Shown: positions 9,016 through 17,418, counted from the first letter of the stretch. The stretch: DNA of 64,000 nucleotides from Pontibacter anaerobius (GCF_026241195.1 NZ_JAPFQO010000001.1:558001-622000); one strand, 5' to 3'. The notes: generated by a model not told the origin, from the letters alone. Translations and numbers: made by a program.

Positions 9016-9915
9016 TCTCTTTTGTCGGCGCTTCTCAAACATCTCCAGCACAGGGTAAATAAACACGCTGAGTAGGATAACCGCGGCGCCAATGTAAAAC
9101 CCTCTCGACATCTGCTCGCCCTCGTTAAAGATAAACCAGGCCAGGATGATGCCATACACCGGCTCCAGGTTCACGGTGAGGTTAACTGTATAGGCCGAAA
9201 TGCGCTGCATCAGGCGCACCGAGGCGGTGTAGGCATACACTGTGCAGGCCAGCGCCAGGATGAGCAGGTACACCCAATCCATGGTAGTGAGGCCGAAGTT
9301 CAGGCTGCCGCTCTCCGTAAAATAAGAAGTATAAAGCGGGAAAAACAGCACGGTGCCCAGGCAGGCGCCTGCCATCTCATACATGGTGATGGTAGTGGAG
9401 GGTACTTTCTTTACCAGGTTGGCATTGATGATGGTAAAGATGGAGCCTAGCAGCGCCGCCCCGATGGCCATACTGATGCCCAGCACACTATCAAAGCTGG
9501 TTTCGTGCTGAAAGATGATATAGAGCCCCATGATCACGAGCAGGGCCAGGAAAATCTCGTGGGGCTTGATCTTGCCCTTGTTAAAGAGCGGCTCCAGGAA
9601 GGCCGTCCAGAGGCTGCAGGTGGCCAGGCCAACCAGGCTGATAGATACCGACGCCACGCGTGCCGCCGCAAAGAATAAGATCCAGTGCGCGGCAATTATC
9701 ACCCCGATCCCCATGAGCTTAAGGGCCAATTTACTTCCCATCCATAAGGGGGCACCACGGCGGTAGATGATGGCGCCAAGTGCCAGGGCGGTAATAAGCG
9801 TTCGCAGCGAAACCAACTCCACAGCAGGTATCGTGATTAGCTTGCCAAGTATGGCCGTGAAACCCCACAGGAAAATAACAAAGTGGAGCTCTGCAAAATC
9901 TTTAAAACGTGGCAT
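8971..9915 (-). CDS. EamA/DMT-family transporter
   Basis: 314-residue polytopic inner-membrane protein with about ten helices in two EamA halves, for example VELVSLRTLITALALGAII and SVLGISMAIGAALLGSIF. The second half has TVNLTVNLEPVYGIILAWFIF, the conserved proline-containing helix of the family. Substrate is unknown; relatives export metabolites. It is the last gene of the tgt - permease - transporter unit, with its ATG directly abutting the permease stop codon. The C-terminal tail is basic (KRRQKRLQ) and overlaps ispE on the other strand. Confidence 0.9.
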   Translation of the reverse strand: MPRFKDFAELHFVIFLWGFTAILGKLITIPAVELVSLRTLITALALGAIIYRRGAPLWMGSKLALKLMGIGVIIAAHWILFFAAARVASVSISLVGLATCSLWTAFLEPLFNKGKIKPHEIFLALLVIMGLYIIFQHETSFDSVLGISMAIGAALLGSIFTIINANLVKKVPSTTITMYEMAGACLGTVLFFPLYTSYFTESGSLNFGLTTMDWVYLLILALACTVYAYTASVRLMQRISAYTVNLTVNLEPVYGIILAWFIFNEGEQMSRGFYIGAAVILLSVFIYPVLEMFEKRRQKRLQLPLPDGVASRKE

Positions 9916-10992
9916 TTAGCGCGGAATGTAGCGGTACAATAAAAAACCTATGCCTGTAAATACGATAGTAGGGATCCACGCGGCAATCTGCGGGGCAATA
10001 TCGCCAACCTGCGCCAAGCTTCTGCTCGTGATCACGAAAATAATAAAGATGAAGGCAAGCAGGAAACCAAGCGCGATCTGGAATCCCACGCCGCCACGTG
10101 CCTTGCGGGCGCTCACAATCACCCCGATCACAGTAAGTATGATGATGGCGAAGGGGTAGCTGAAGCGCTCATACTTCTCGATCAGGTAGGTTTCAATATC
10201 GTCGGCGCCGCGGGCTATTTTCTCGTCTATGTGCCTGTTAAGCTGGGTAAGCGTCAGGGTCTGCTCCAGTTTGTAGGTGCTCTCAAAGTCCTTGGGCCAC
10301 ATGTTGAGCGTGGTATCCAGGTTGGAGCCCTTGTAAATGGTTTCCTTCTCGCCATCAAAAGTGCGCAGTGTGTACTGGTTAATGTGCCACTTCTCCTTCT
10401 CGGCATTCCAGGAAATGCTGCTGGCGCTGAGTTTCTGGCTCAGGTCAGTGTCGTTTATGGTTTCCATGGCAAAATTGTAACCGATGTGGGCCGAGTTGTT
10501 GTAACTCTCCATGTACACATAAGTCTCCGGGCCGATCTTTATGTGGATGTTGCGGCTGTCGTAGGTAAAGGGGCTCTTGATATACTTCACCTGGAAGGCC
10601 ACGCTCTCCTTGTTCGCATTAGGAATCACCCAACCGATCAGCACGAAGATAGTGGCGCCAATCAGCGTAGCCCCCATCAGGTAAGGCACCAGAAAGCGCC
10701 TGAAGCTGATACCGCTGCTCAGGATGGCTACAATCTCGGTGTGTGAGGCTAGCTTGGCTGTAACGAACACCGTGGCAATAAACACCGTGATCGGGCTGAG
10801 CATGTTGGCGTAAAACGGGATCAGGTTGAGGTAATAGTCGAACAGGATCTCGCTCACGCTCGGGTTGGTCTTGATAAAGTCGTCGTTTTTCTCCGTGAAA
10901 TCGATCACCAGAATAACGGCCACCATGATCAGCACCGTGAACACGTAGGTGGTGAGGAACTTCTTTAGTATGTACTTGTCTAGGAGCTTCAA
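9916..10992 (-). CDS. LptF/LptG-family permease (YjgP/YjgQ)
   Basis: Membrane component of the ABC machinery that extracts lipopolysaccharide from the inner membrane and feeds the Lpt bridge; 358 residues. N-terminal helices (FLTTYVFTVLIMVAVILVI, then a pair near 50-120), a periplasmic domain of about 150 residues and three C-terminal helices ending GFLLYRYIPR match the LptF/G layout. Whether it is F or G cannot be told. The start is TTG (10990-10992): an in-frame stop lies 30 bp upstream and no ATG intervenes, and homologues begin MKxLDxYIxKKF. A TAACTCT-type leader precedes it. Confidence 0.9.
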   Translation of the reverse strand: MKLLDKYILKKFLTTYVFTVLIMVAVILVIDFTEKNDDFIKTNPSVSEILFDYYLNLIPFYANMLSPITVFIATVFVTAKLASHTEIVAILSSGISFRRFLVPYLMGATLIGATIFVLIGWVIPNANKESVAFQVKYIKSPFTYDSRNIHIKIGPETYVYMESYNNSAHIGYNFAMETINDTDLSQKLSASSISWNAEKEKWHINQYTLRTFDGEKETIYKGSNLDTTLNMWPKDFESTYKLEQTLTLTQLNRHIDEKIARGADDIETYLIEKYERFSYPFAIIILTVIGVIVSARKARGGVGFQIALGFLLAFIFIIFVITSRSLAQVGDIAPQIAAWIPTIVFTGIGFLLYRYIPR

Positions 10993-11030
10993 CTTGAGTT
11001 TGAGAGTTAGAGAGTTACAAAGTTAGAGCG
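10993..11030 (-). repeat. TAACTCT-type leader before the LptF/G gene
   Basis: On the minus strand the bases just before the TTG start consist of reiterated CTAACT / TAACTCT words. Similar leaders precede rsmG, marC and xerD. Confidence 0.55.
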
Positions 11031-11090
11031 TTGCGGAGTTTGGGAAGAGAATATGAAAGATTAACTCCCATACTCCGCAACGCTCTAACT
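11021..11090 (-). repeat. Long inverted repeat between tgt and the permease gene
   Basis: 25-bp arms (11021-11045 and 11066-11090) match at 24 positions, with a 20-base loop. The outer edge overlaps the tgt stop codon. There is no T-run, and the downstream gene follows on the same strand. An RNA-processing or stabilising hairpin is inferred. Confidence 0.7.
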
Positions 11091-12219
11091 ACAATCTTGT
11101 CATCAGTTTCTTTACCATCACATCTTTCCAGTCGCGGAAAGTTCCGTTAAGTATGTGTTGGCGAGCCTGCTTTACCAGCCACAGGAAGAACGTGAGGTTG
11201 TGCACACTGGCAATCTGTCCGGCCAGGTACTCACCGCTGTGGATGAGGTGGCGCAGGTATGCCTTGGTGTAAAATGAGCTCACGTAGCCGCCCAATTCCG
11301 CATCTATCGGGCTGAAGTCCTCGGCCCATTTTTTATTCTTGATATTGATGATGCCCTGCGTAGTGAACAACATGCCGTTGCGGGCGTTGCGTGTCGGCAG
11401 CACGCAGTCAAACATATCCACACCCAGGGCGATGTTCTCCAGGATGTTGGCCGGAGTGCCCACGCCCATCAGGTAACGCGGCTTGTCTTTGGGCAGTATA
11501 TCGCACACCACCTCCGTCATCTCATACATCATCTCGGCAGGCTCACCCACCGAAAGGCCCCCGATGGCGTTGCCTTCGCGGCCGAAGCTGGCAATGGTCT
11601 CCGCCGACTGTATGCGCAGGTCTTTGTAAGTGCTGCCCTGCACGATCGGGAAAAGCGTCTGGGAGTAGCCATACTTTGGCTCGGTGCCGTCAAACCTGTC
11701 TACGCAGCGCTGCAGCCAGCGGTGCGTGCGCTCCATGGAGTGCTTGGCATAAGTATGGTCGCAAGGGTAGGGGGTGCACTCGTCGAAGGCCATGATGATG
11801 TCGGCTCCGATGGTGCGCTGTGTGTCCATCACGTTCTCCGGCGTAAAGTCTAACGTAGAGCCGTCGATGTGCGACTTAAACTTTACGCCCTCCTCCTTGA
11901 TCTTGCGTGTGCCAGCAAGCGAGAAAACCTGGTAGCCACCGCTGTCGGTCAGTATGGGGCGGTCCCAGCCGTTGAACTTGTGCAGGCCACCCGCCTGCTC
12001 CAGTACATCCAGGCCCGGGCGCAGGAACAAGTGGTAGGTGTTGCCAAGTATGATCTCAGCCTTTACGTCTTCTTTCAGCTCGCGCTGGTGTACCGCTTTT
12101 ACCGTGCCGGCCGTGCCAACGGGCATAAAAATAGGTGTTTCGATGGATCCGTGGTCGGTGTGCACCACACCGGCGCGTGCTTTGGATTGAGCGTCTGTCG
12201 CTACTAGGTTAAACTGCAT
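11089..12219 (-). CDS. tgt: tRNA-guanine transglycosylase
   Basis: Exchanges G34 of GUN-anticodon tRNAs for preQ1 on the way to queuosine; 376 residues. Visible are the DSGGYQVFSLAG substrate segment, the MAFDECTPYP loop, GLSVGEPAEMMYE and DCVLPTRNARNG (second catalytic aspartate). The CxCxxC zinc-ligand cluster of the enterobacterial enzyme is replaced by ELGGYVSSFYTKAYLRHL; from memory this is usual in Bacteroidota. It is first gene of a three-gene unit with the LptF/G permease and the EamA transporter. Confidence 0.96.
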   Translation of the reverse strand: MQFNLVATDAQSKARAGVVHTDHGSIETPIFMPVGTAGTVKAVHQRELKEDVKAEIILGNTYHLFLRPGLDVLEQAGGLHKFNGWDRPILTDSGGYQVFSLAGTRKIKEEGVKFKSHIDGSTLDFTPENVMDTQRTIGADIIMAFDECTPYPCDHTYAKHSMERTHRWLQRCVDRFDGTEPKYGYSQTLFPIVQGSTYKDLRIQSAETIASFGREGNAIGGLSVGEPAEMMYEMTEVVCDILPKDKPRYLMGVGTPANILENIALGVDMFDCVLPTRNARNGMLFTTQGIINIKNKKWAEDFSPIDAELGGYVSSFYTKAYLRHLIHSGEYLAGQIASVHNLTFFLWLVKQARQHILNGTFRDWKDVMVKKLMTRL

Positions 12220-12324
12220 GGTTGTATGGTTGCCGGCGCATCATCTTACAAAAACAACACCAAAACCCGGCCCGCCCGCAAGGGCTTCTATTTCTTTAAG
12301 TTCTGATAAAAACTAATTAACCGG

Positions 12325-12351
12325 CAAAGATACGAACTACGCCTGCACAAA
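12325..12351 (-). promoter_or_regulatory. Probable tgt promoter
   Basis: On the minus strand TATCTTTG (12325-12332) is an exact -7 match. TTTG at 12348-12351 is 15 bp upstream, somewhat close for a -33. Confidence 0.5.
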
Positions 12352-12501
12352 CCATAGTTATCTGCACGCGTAAGGCTAAAAATCATACTTTGTGGTGCAG
12401 TTTATGGGTGCTCAAGCGCATCGGGCCGGTTTTGCCATAAAAAGCGGAATATTGTTATACTTTAATCGCAGTACTTGCTTCATAAATGGCTGTAGTTTGC
12501 C

Positions 12502-12509
12502 TAATTTTG
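12502..12509 (+). promoter_or_regulatory. Possible promoter of the glycosyltransferase-sigma pair
   Basis: TAATTTTG is an exact -7 match 64 bp before the TTG start. The nearest TTG is 24 bp upstream. Confidence 0.4.
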
Positions 12510-12573
12510 AAAAGGAAACCGGGTGCAGGACTGCTGCACAACTATTAAACAATCCAACAATCAATAATTTAAT

Positions 12574-13677
12574 TTGGTAACATTTATACTTCTTGGTGTG
12601 CTGGCGTTTTGCGTGCTGGTGCAGCTATACTTTGCTTTTTTCAGGTTTTTACCCCTTACCAAGCACCAGGACCCGGAGCCTGACACGCTACGGCCAGTCT
12701 CGGTGATCGTGGCGGCCCATAACGAGCAGGATAACCTGTTTGAACTGCTGCCGCAACTGCTCGACCAGGACTACCCCGAGTTTGAGGTGCTGCTGGTAAA
12801 CGACCGCTCCGACGACGACACGGAGTTCTATACCTACGAGTTGGAGCGCCAGTACCCGAATTTCCGGGTGGTGACCATCAAGAAAACGCCTGATTACCTG
12901 AACCCGAAGAAGTATGCGCTGGCCCTGGGCATACGCGCCGCCCGGTACGAGCAACTGCTTTTTACCGACGCCGACTGCCGTCCCTGCAGCCAAAACTGGA
13001 TAAGGAAAATGCAGGCAGGTTACGCTACCGGGGCAGAAGTGGTACTTGGCTATTCTCCGTATGTACAATTAAAAGGATTTTTGAATCAGCTTATCCGCTT
13101 TGAAACCTTACTGACCGGAATCCAGTATTTGTCTCAAGCAAACGCGGGTCGCGCATATATGGGCGTGGGCCGAAACTTATCTTACACTAAGTCTTGTTTC
13201 TTTAAAAACAAGGGGTTTGCATCTCATATCAAGTTAACAGGCGGCGACGATGATCTTTTTGTCCGCGATGCCGCCAACAATAGTAAAGTTAGTATTGTTA
13301 TCGACAAGGAGGCGCAGACTACCAGCATTCCCAAAAAGACGTTTCGGGAGTGGGTCGTTCAGAAAAGAAGGCATTTGTCGGTTGGAGGGCGCTATAAAGC
13401 AGCAGACAGAAGAAGGATAGGGGCGTTTGTAGGATCGAATATACTTTTTTACATACTTTTCTTAATTCTTCTTGTTGTAAATAGCCATTTAGCTATATTA
13501 GGAGCGCTAGTAGGCGTTCGATACCTCGCGGTTTTCCCGGTGTATCTGGCAGCCGCCCGTAGACTCGACGATAAGATATCCTTGTTGCTGATGCCCGTGC
13601 TGGATCTGGTTTACTTTGTAAACTACCTGTTCCTTGGGATATCTGTGGTACTGTATAAAAAAATCAGATGGAAGTAA
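12574..13677 (+). CDS. Family 2 glycosyltransferase, membrane-bound
   Basis: 367 residues. An N-terminal membrane anchor (1-22) precedes a GT-A domain beginning VSVIVAAHNEQDN (42-54). The nucleotide-sugar DxD motif is TDADC (131-135), the acceptor-side motif is GDDDLFVRD (224-232) and a QxxRR-type motif is at 263-266. C-terminal helices run from about 284. Acceptor and product are unknown; an envelope glycan or glycolipid is likely. The start is TTG (12574-12576): an in-frame TAA lies at 12565 and no ATG is near. From about 13060 to 13650 the DNA is clearly more AT-rich than the 5' part. It overlaps the sigma factor gene by 10 bp. Confidence 0.88.
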   Translation: MVTFILLGVLAFCVLVQLYFAFFRFLPLTKHQDPEPDTLRPVSVIVAAHNEQDNLFELLPQLLDQDYPEFEVLLVNDRSDDDTEFYTYELERQYPNFRVVTIKKTPDYLNPKKYALALGIRAARYEQLLFTDADCRPCSQNWIRKMQAGYATGAEVVLGYSPYVQLKGFLNQLIRFETLLTGIQYLSQANAGRAYMGVGRNLSYTKSCFFKNKGFASHIKLTGGDDDLFVRDAANNSKVSIVIDKEAQTTSIPKKTFREWVVQKRRHLSVGGRYKAADRRRIGAFVGSNILFYILFLILLVVNSHLAILGALVGVRYLAVFPVYLAAARRLDDKISLLLMPVLDLVYFVNYLFLGISVVLYKKIRWK

Positions 13678-14276
13678 ACAAACAATTCTCTGCGAAAGCA
13701 AAGCACGATTTTAAGCTAATACAGGCAGCGGTAGAAGAGAACGATGAGAAGGCGTACGCCGAACTCATGAGCATCTACAAAAAGCCTGTGTACCACGTGG
13801 TGCTGAAAATGGTGCGTAACGCCGACGATGCAGAGGACCTGACCATAGAGGCTTTTGCCAAAGCTTTTAAGAACCTGCACAAATTTAACCCGGAGTACGC
13901 TTTCAGTACCTGGCTTTTCCGTATTGCCACGAACAACTGTATCGACTTCATCCGCAAGAACAGGATCAAGACCATGAGCATCGACTCGGCCATTAAGATC
14001 GATAATGGCGACGAGATCACGATCGACTTTAAGGACAAGAACCTGAACCCGCAGGAGGAGGCCATCAAGAACCAGAAGATCGAGATCATGCAGTACGTGG
14101 TGGCCAAGCTGCCCGAGAAGTACCAGCGCCTGGTTACGCTGCGCTACTTTAACGAGCTGAGCTACGAGGAGATCGCCACGGAGCTGAACGCACCGCTTGG
14201 TACGGTAAAAGCACAGCTGCACCGCGCCCGCGAGTTGCTCTATGACATGGTGAAGAACAAGAAGCACCTGATCTAA
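13668..14276 (+). CDS. ECF-type sigma-70 family RNA polymerase sigma factor
   Basis: 202 residues with region 2 at about 33-100 (YHVVLKMVRNADDAEDLTIE, FSTWLFRIATNNCIDFIRKN) and region 4 at about 143-195 (LPEKYQRLVTLRYFNELSYE, then a helix-turn-helix GTVKAQLHRAR). No anti-sigma gene is adjacent. The gene overlaps the end of the glycosyltransferase by 10 bp, so the two are probably translationally coupled. A strong terminator follows. The target regulon cannot be inferred. Confidence 0.93.
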   Translation: MEVNKQFSAKAKHDFKLIQAAVEENDEKAYAELMSIYKKPVYHVVLKMVRNADDAEDLTIEAFAKAFKNLHKFNPEYAFSTWLFRIATNNCIDFIRKNRIKTMSIDSAIKIDNGDEITIDFKDKNLNPQEEAIKNQKIEIMQYVVAKLPEKYQRLVTLRYFNELSYEEIATELNAPLGTVKAQLHRARELLYDMVKNKKHLI

Positions 14277-14313
14277 CAAGCATTAAATTAAGGTTAATAT
14301 GTTGATTACGTTA

Positions 14314-14350
14314 AAAGCCCCTGTTGCCTGAGTGCAGCAGGGGCTTTATA
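14314..14350 (+). terminator. Terminator after the sigma factor gene
   Basis: 14-bp stem AAAGCCCCTGTTGC / GCAGCAGGGGCTTT (one mismatch) with a 6-base loop and a short T-rich tail that runs into the next promoter-like sites. Confidence 0.75.
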
Positions 14351-14387
14351 CTTTTGCGCCACATCCCATACTTATTTTATACTTTTG
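14349..14387 (+). promoter_or_regulatory. Two -7-like elements within a TATACTT cluster
   Basis: TACTTTTG occurs at 14349-14356 and 14380-14387, both exact TAnnTTTG matches, upstream of the small membrane protein gene at 14411. Each is the tail of a TATACTT word; four such words lie in 65 bp. Confidence 0.45.
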
Positions 14388-14410
14388 CAGCCGTATACTT
14401 TATACTTCAG

Positions 14411-14632
14411 ATGAAAGCAATGTCAGGAGACCGGATACTGGAGAAAGCCGGCAGGCTATACTTGCACTGGCGCCTGCGCAGCCCCGAAAAGGTGCAGCGT
14501 GAGCTACGGGTAAAGTATGAGGGGCGCTACCGCAACGCCGGCCTGGTGCTGCTCTTCGACCTGCTGATGGCCCTCGCCGTAATTTTCATTGTAGCCATAG
14601 CCGCCACAGTTTTATACTTTGTGGTGGCCTAG
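14411..14632 (+). CDS. Small hypothetical membrane protein
   Basis: 73 residues from the ATG at 14411 (MKAMSGDRILEK); the frame is open upstream only through non-ATG codons. A basic amphipathic N-terminus (LHWRLRSPEKVQRELRVKYE) is followed by a C-terminal helix LVLLFDLLMALAVIFIVAIA. No family was recognised. It lies between a sigma factor and rsmG, with a TAACTCT-type leader between it and rsmG. Confidence 0.65.
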   Translation: MKAMSGDRILEKAGRLYLHWRLRSPEKVQRELRVKYEGRYRNAGLVLLFDLLMALAVIFIVAIAATVLYFVVA

Positions 14633-14637
14633 AAGTA

Positions 14638-14671
14638 TAACTCTTTAACTTTTAACTCTCTAACGCAATAT
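14638..14671 (+). repeat. TAACTCT-type leader before rsmG
   Basis: Reiterated AACTCTTTAAC / TTTTAACTCTCTAAC words fill the bases directly upstream of the rsmG ATG. Confidence 0.55.
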
Positions 14672-15313
14672 ATGCCGCATTCTACCGCCATCCGTACCCT
14701 GCTTTCCGGCTACTTTCCGGAGCTTACCGAAGACCAGTTGCAGAAGTATGAGCTCATGGGCGAACTGTACCGCGAGTGGAACCAGAAGATCAACGTGATC
14801 TCGCGCAAGGACATGGACCAGATTGGCGTGCACCATATCCTGCACTCGCTGGGCATTGCCAAGGTGGTTCAGTTCCCGGAGCATACGTCGGTGATGGATG
14901 TGGGCACAGGGGGCGGTTTGCCGGGCCTGCCGTTGGCGGTGATGTTCCCGGAGGTGAAGTTTCATTTGGTAGACTCCATTGGCAAGAAGATACACGTAGT
15001 AAATGAGATTGCCCGCGAGCTGCACCTGCACAACGTTACGGCCAGCCACACCCGCGCTGAGCAAGTCCGCGACAAGTATGATTTCGTGGTAAGCCGCGCC
15101 GTTACCCGCCTTGCCAATTTCTGGCCGTGGGTAATGAACAGCTTTAAGAAGACCGGCCTCAAAAATGAGGGCTTGTACTACCTGAAAGGCGGCGACCTGC
15201 AGGAGGAGATTGCAGAATCAGGCCTTATTACCCATACCCACGACCTGAAAGATTACTTTAATGAGGAGTTCTTCGAGACGAAAAAGGTGGTTTACGTGCC
15301 GCTGAAGAAGTAA
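14672..15313 (+). CDS. rsmG: 16S rRNA (guanine-527-N7)-methyltransferase
   Basis: Uses S-adenosylmethionine to methylate G527 of 16S rRNA. The 213 residues are normal length. The SAM-binding motif VMDVGTGGGLPGLPLAVMFP is at 74-88 and beyond, preceded by the family segment REWNQKINVISRKDMDQI (34-51), with DFVVSRAVTRL further on. The start ATG CCG CAT follows a TAACTCT-type leader. A terminator follows. Confidence 0.95.
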   Translation: MPHSTAIRTLLSGYFPELTEDQLQKYELMGELYREWNQKINVISRKDMDQIGVHHILHSLGIAKVVQFPEHTSVMDVGTGGGLPGLPLAVMFPEVKFHLVDSIGKKIHVVNEIARELHLHNVTASHTRAEQVRDKYDFVVSRAVTRLANFWPWVMNSFKKTGLKNEGLYYLKGGDLQEEIAESGLITHTHDLKDYFNEEFFETKKVVYVPLKK

Positions 15314-15339
15314 GGAGCCCTTAAAGTATATTAAAATTA

Positions 15340-15372
15340 GAGACGCATACATAGCGTCTCTTTTTATTTTTA
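15340..15372 (+). terminator. Terminator after rsmG
   Basis: 7-bp perfect stem GAGACGC / GCGTCTC with a 7-base loop followed by TTTTTATTTTT. Confidence 0.85.
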
Positions 15373-16323
15373 CGCCCCCTCCAGTATAAACCGCAGGGCC
15401 CGCTCCTCAGAGTAATACCTGTCTTTCCGGAAGTCCTCTGCAAAGCCCACGTGGCCCCCCTCCTCGGGCATCTCCAGGAAAAAGTATGGGTTTGCCTGCG
15501 CCTCTTGCAGCGGGTAGCATTCTATGGATAAAAACGGGTCGTTCTTGGCGTTCACGAGCAGCGTCGGGATGCGAATGTTATGTAGAAACTGCCTGGAGCT
15601 GACGCGGGCGTAGTATTCCTCCGCATCCTTGAAGCCATGTAGCGGGGCGGTGTAGCGGTCATCGAACTCCGGGAAGGACCAGAACAGGCTATAGTCGCTC
15701 AAGTCCAGCTCGTCGGGGTACATCTGGCGCTTCTGTTCGAGCTTTTCGCCGAGGGTTCTCAAAAAGCGCTGAGTGTATATTTTGGATATTTTTTGTGCAG
15801 ATCCTTTCAGGTCTACCGGCGTCGAGAATACGGTGGCCCGTTTTACCTGCTCCGGCACTTGTTCCGGAGTCTCGCCCAGGTACTTCAGGGTGATATTGCC
15901 GCCAGCACTAAACCCCACCAGGGAAACACTTTTATACTTGCCGGTGGCCAGTGCATGCTGTATTACGAAGTCCAGATCGTCGGAGGCGCCAAGGTGGTAG
16001 GAGCGGAGTAGCTTGTTGGGCTCGCCGCTGCAGCTGCGGTAGTTCCAGGCCAGCGCGTCTATGCCGTTCGCGTTAAACGCTTTCACCATGCCGGTAATGT
16101 ATGGCCTGCCGGAGTCGCCCTCCAGCCCGTGAGAGAGCACCAGCAAAGAATCTGAGCCCACTCTGGACCAATCCACATCAATAAAATCATCGTCTGGGGT
16201 TATCAGGCGCTCACGCTCGTACTGAACGCCCTCCACCTGTCTGAACAAGCCCGGAATTATGGTTTGTAAATGCCCGTTGAAAAGGTAAAAAGGTGCCCGA
16301 TGCTTGGATGGTAAGAGTGGCAT
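15370..16323 (-). CDS. YheT-family alpha/beta hydrolase
   Basis: 317-residue hydrolase of the YheT/ABHD1-3 group, probably an esterase or acyl-glycerol lipase; substrate unknown. The N-terminal FYLFNGHLQTIIPGLFR is the group's hallmark. The catalytic triad is readable: Ser139 in GFSAGG, Asp262 in NAKNDPF and His291 in EGGHVGF. The oxyanion region is LSHGLEGDSGRPY. Transcribed alone, convergent with rsmG. Confidence 0.92.
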   Translation of the reverse strand: MPLLPSKHRAPFYLFNGHLQTIIPGLFRQVEGVQYERERLITPDDDFIDVDWSRVGSDSLLVLSHGLEGDSGRPYITGMVKAFNANGIDALAWNYRSCSGEPNKLLRSYHLGASDDLDFVIQHALATGKYKSVSLVGFSAGGNITLKYLGETPEQVPEQVKRATVFSTPVDLKGSAQKISKIYTQRFLRTLGEKLEQKRQMYPDELDLSDYSLFWSFPEFDDRYTAPLHGFKDAEEYYARVSSRQFLHNIRIPTLLVNAKNDPFLSIECYPLQEAQANPYFFLEMPEEGGHVGFAEDFRKDRYYSEERALRFILEGA

Positions 16324-16457
16324 GCTGCTGAAGAACTTATACTTTGTATATTTTTATATACGATAAAACCGTGAAAATTGTCTACGGGTAGCGGCTTATA
16401 TATCAATATTTAGTTTTTAACCGTATAACTGGCTAAACTATTAATAAGATTAGAACT

Positions 16458-16877
16458 ATGGAAATTACATCAAAGTTTAAAACGATAGGAGTTGCGTTCG
16501 CCTTAGGGGCGTTTATGTTTGCCTGTAGCCAGGAAACCCAGACCGAAACCAATGAGGAAGTGAATGAGGCGCAGGCCGAAATGAACGAGGCCAATATGGA
16601 GGCCAGATCCTCTTATGAAGACTTCGACGCCTGGGTAAGCACCAATACAGCGCGTGCCGAGGCGGTAACGGAGGATGAGTTCCGGGAGATGCGCACGGAG
16701 TATAACCGCCGTGAGGCAGAATTGGAAACAGAGGCTGCCACCTGGGATGAGGAAACCCGCCGTGAGTGGGAAGAAACCAAAGCCGAGTGGAACGAATTCG
16801 AAAATAAAGTGCAGGAGCGCCTCGGTGAGATTGAGGACATAGATGTTGATGTAGACGTGAACGGAGACAACAACTAA
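16458..16877 (+). CDS. Small acidic lipoprotein, hypothetical
   Basis: 139 residues. A signal peptide ends in a lipobox-like FMFAC with the lipidation cysteine at 23. The mature part is strongly acidic and helical (NEAQAEMNEANMEAR, ETKAEWNEFENKVQERLGEI), suggesting a coiled coil anchored in the envelope, with an acidic repeat DIDVDVDVNGDNN at the end. No enzyme motif and no recognised family. Followed by its own terminator. Confidence 0.8.
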   Translation: MEITSKFKTIGVAFALGAFMFACSQETQTETNEEVNEAQAEMNEANMEARSSYEDFDAWVSTNTARAEAVTEDEFREMRTEYNRREAELETEAATWDEETRREWEETKAEWNEFENKVQERLGEIEDIDVDVDVNGDNN

Positions 16878-16902
16878 GTGCTAATACCGATATCAAAGTA
16901 TG

Positions 16903-16940
16903 AAAGCCGCTGTGGGAAAGCTACAGCGGCTTTTGTTTTA
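16903..16940 (+). terminator. Terminator after the small lipoprotein gene
   Basis: 11-bp stem AAAGCCGCTGT / ACAGCGGCTTT with a 9-base loop and a T-rich tail. Confidence 0.85.
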
Positions 16941-17033
16941 CTGCAGGACTGTACAGCCTCTGTTGCTTAGTGGTGGTGTGAAGGCAAGTTCTGATGTTTA
17001 GGGGGAGAAATAGCTTAAAGTCGCTGAATTTGT

Positions 17034-17041
17034 TATCTTTG
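17034..17041 (+). promoter_or_regulatory. Upstream promoter candidate for rpsT
   Basis: TATCTTTG is an exact -7 match 120 bp before rpsT; no clear -33 element. Confidence 0.45.
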
Positions 17042-17080
17042 TGACTTATACCAGCACCGAATTTTTTTTGAGTGAGGTGT

Positions 17081-17112
17081 TTTGGAAATTAATGCTAAAG
17101 GGTTTACCTTTG
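17081..17112 (+). promoter_or_regulatory. rpsT promoter
   Basis: TTTG (17081-17084), 20 bp, TACCTTTG (17105-17112). A textbook Bacteroidota sigma-A promoter 48 bp upstream of the rpsT start. Confidence 0.75.
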
Positions 17113-17160
17113 CAGACTCATTCAGAAAAGCATCAGAAAGAATTAATATTATAGAATAAC

Positions 17161-17418
17161 ATGGCTAACCATAAGTCGGCATTAAAGAGAATCAGAGCGA
17201 ACAACGCTAAACGTCTTCGTAACAGATACCAGGCGAAAACTACTCGTACTTTCATCAAGAAGCTGAGAACCACAACTGACAAGGCCGAGGCGCAGGAGCT
17301 GTACAAGACAGTTTCTTCTATGCTTGACCGTCTGGCTAAGAAAAACATCATCCACAAAAACAAAGCAGCTAACAACAAGTCGAAACTGGCTAAGTTTGTT
17401 AACAGCATCGCTGCTTAA
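17161..17418 (+). CDS. rpsT: 30S ribosomal protein S20
   Basis: Small basic primary 16S rRNA-binding protein of the 30S subunit; 85 residues, normal length. The sequence MANHKSALKRIRANNAKR at the N-terminus and GLIHKNKAANNKSKLAKF-like end (here NIIHKNKAANNKSKLAKF) are diagnostic. Single-gene unit with its own promoters and terminator. Composition is typical of highly expressed genes and no AAGTATA word is present. Confidence 0.98.
   Translation: MANHKSALKRIRANNAKRLRNRYQAKTTRTFIKKLRTTTDKAEAQELYKTVSSMLDRLAKKNIIHKNKAANNKSKLAKFVNSIAA

Larger units (their letters stand above)
12220..12573. other. Divergent intergenic region tgt / glycosyltransferase
   Basis: No supported gene. It holds -7 matches for both directions (minus 12325-12332, plus 12502-12509) and one TATACTT word near 12459. 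Confidence 0.5.

Noticed and set aside
12392..12580. 62-codon plus-strand frame
   Set aside because: Lies in the divergent promoter region, overlaps the next gene's start and shows no protein-like pattern.
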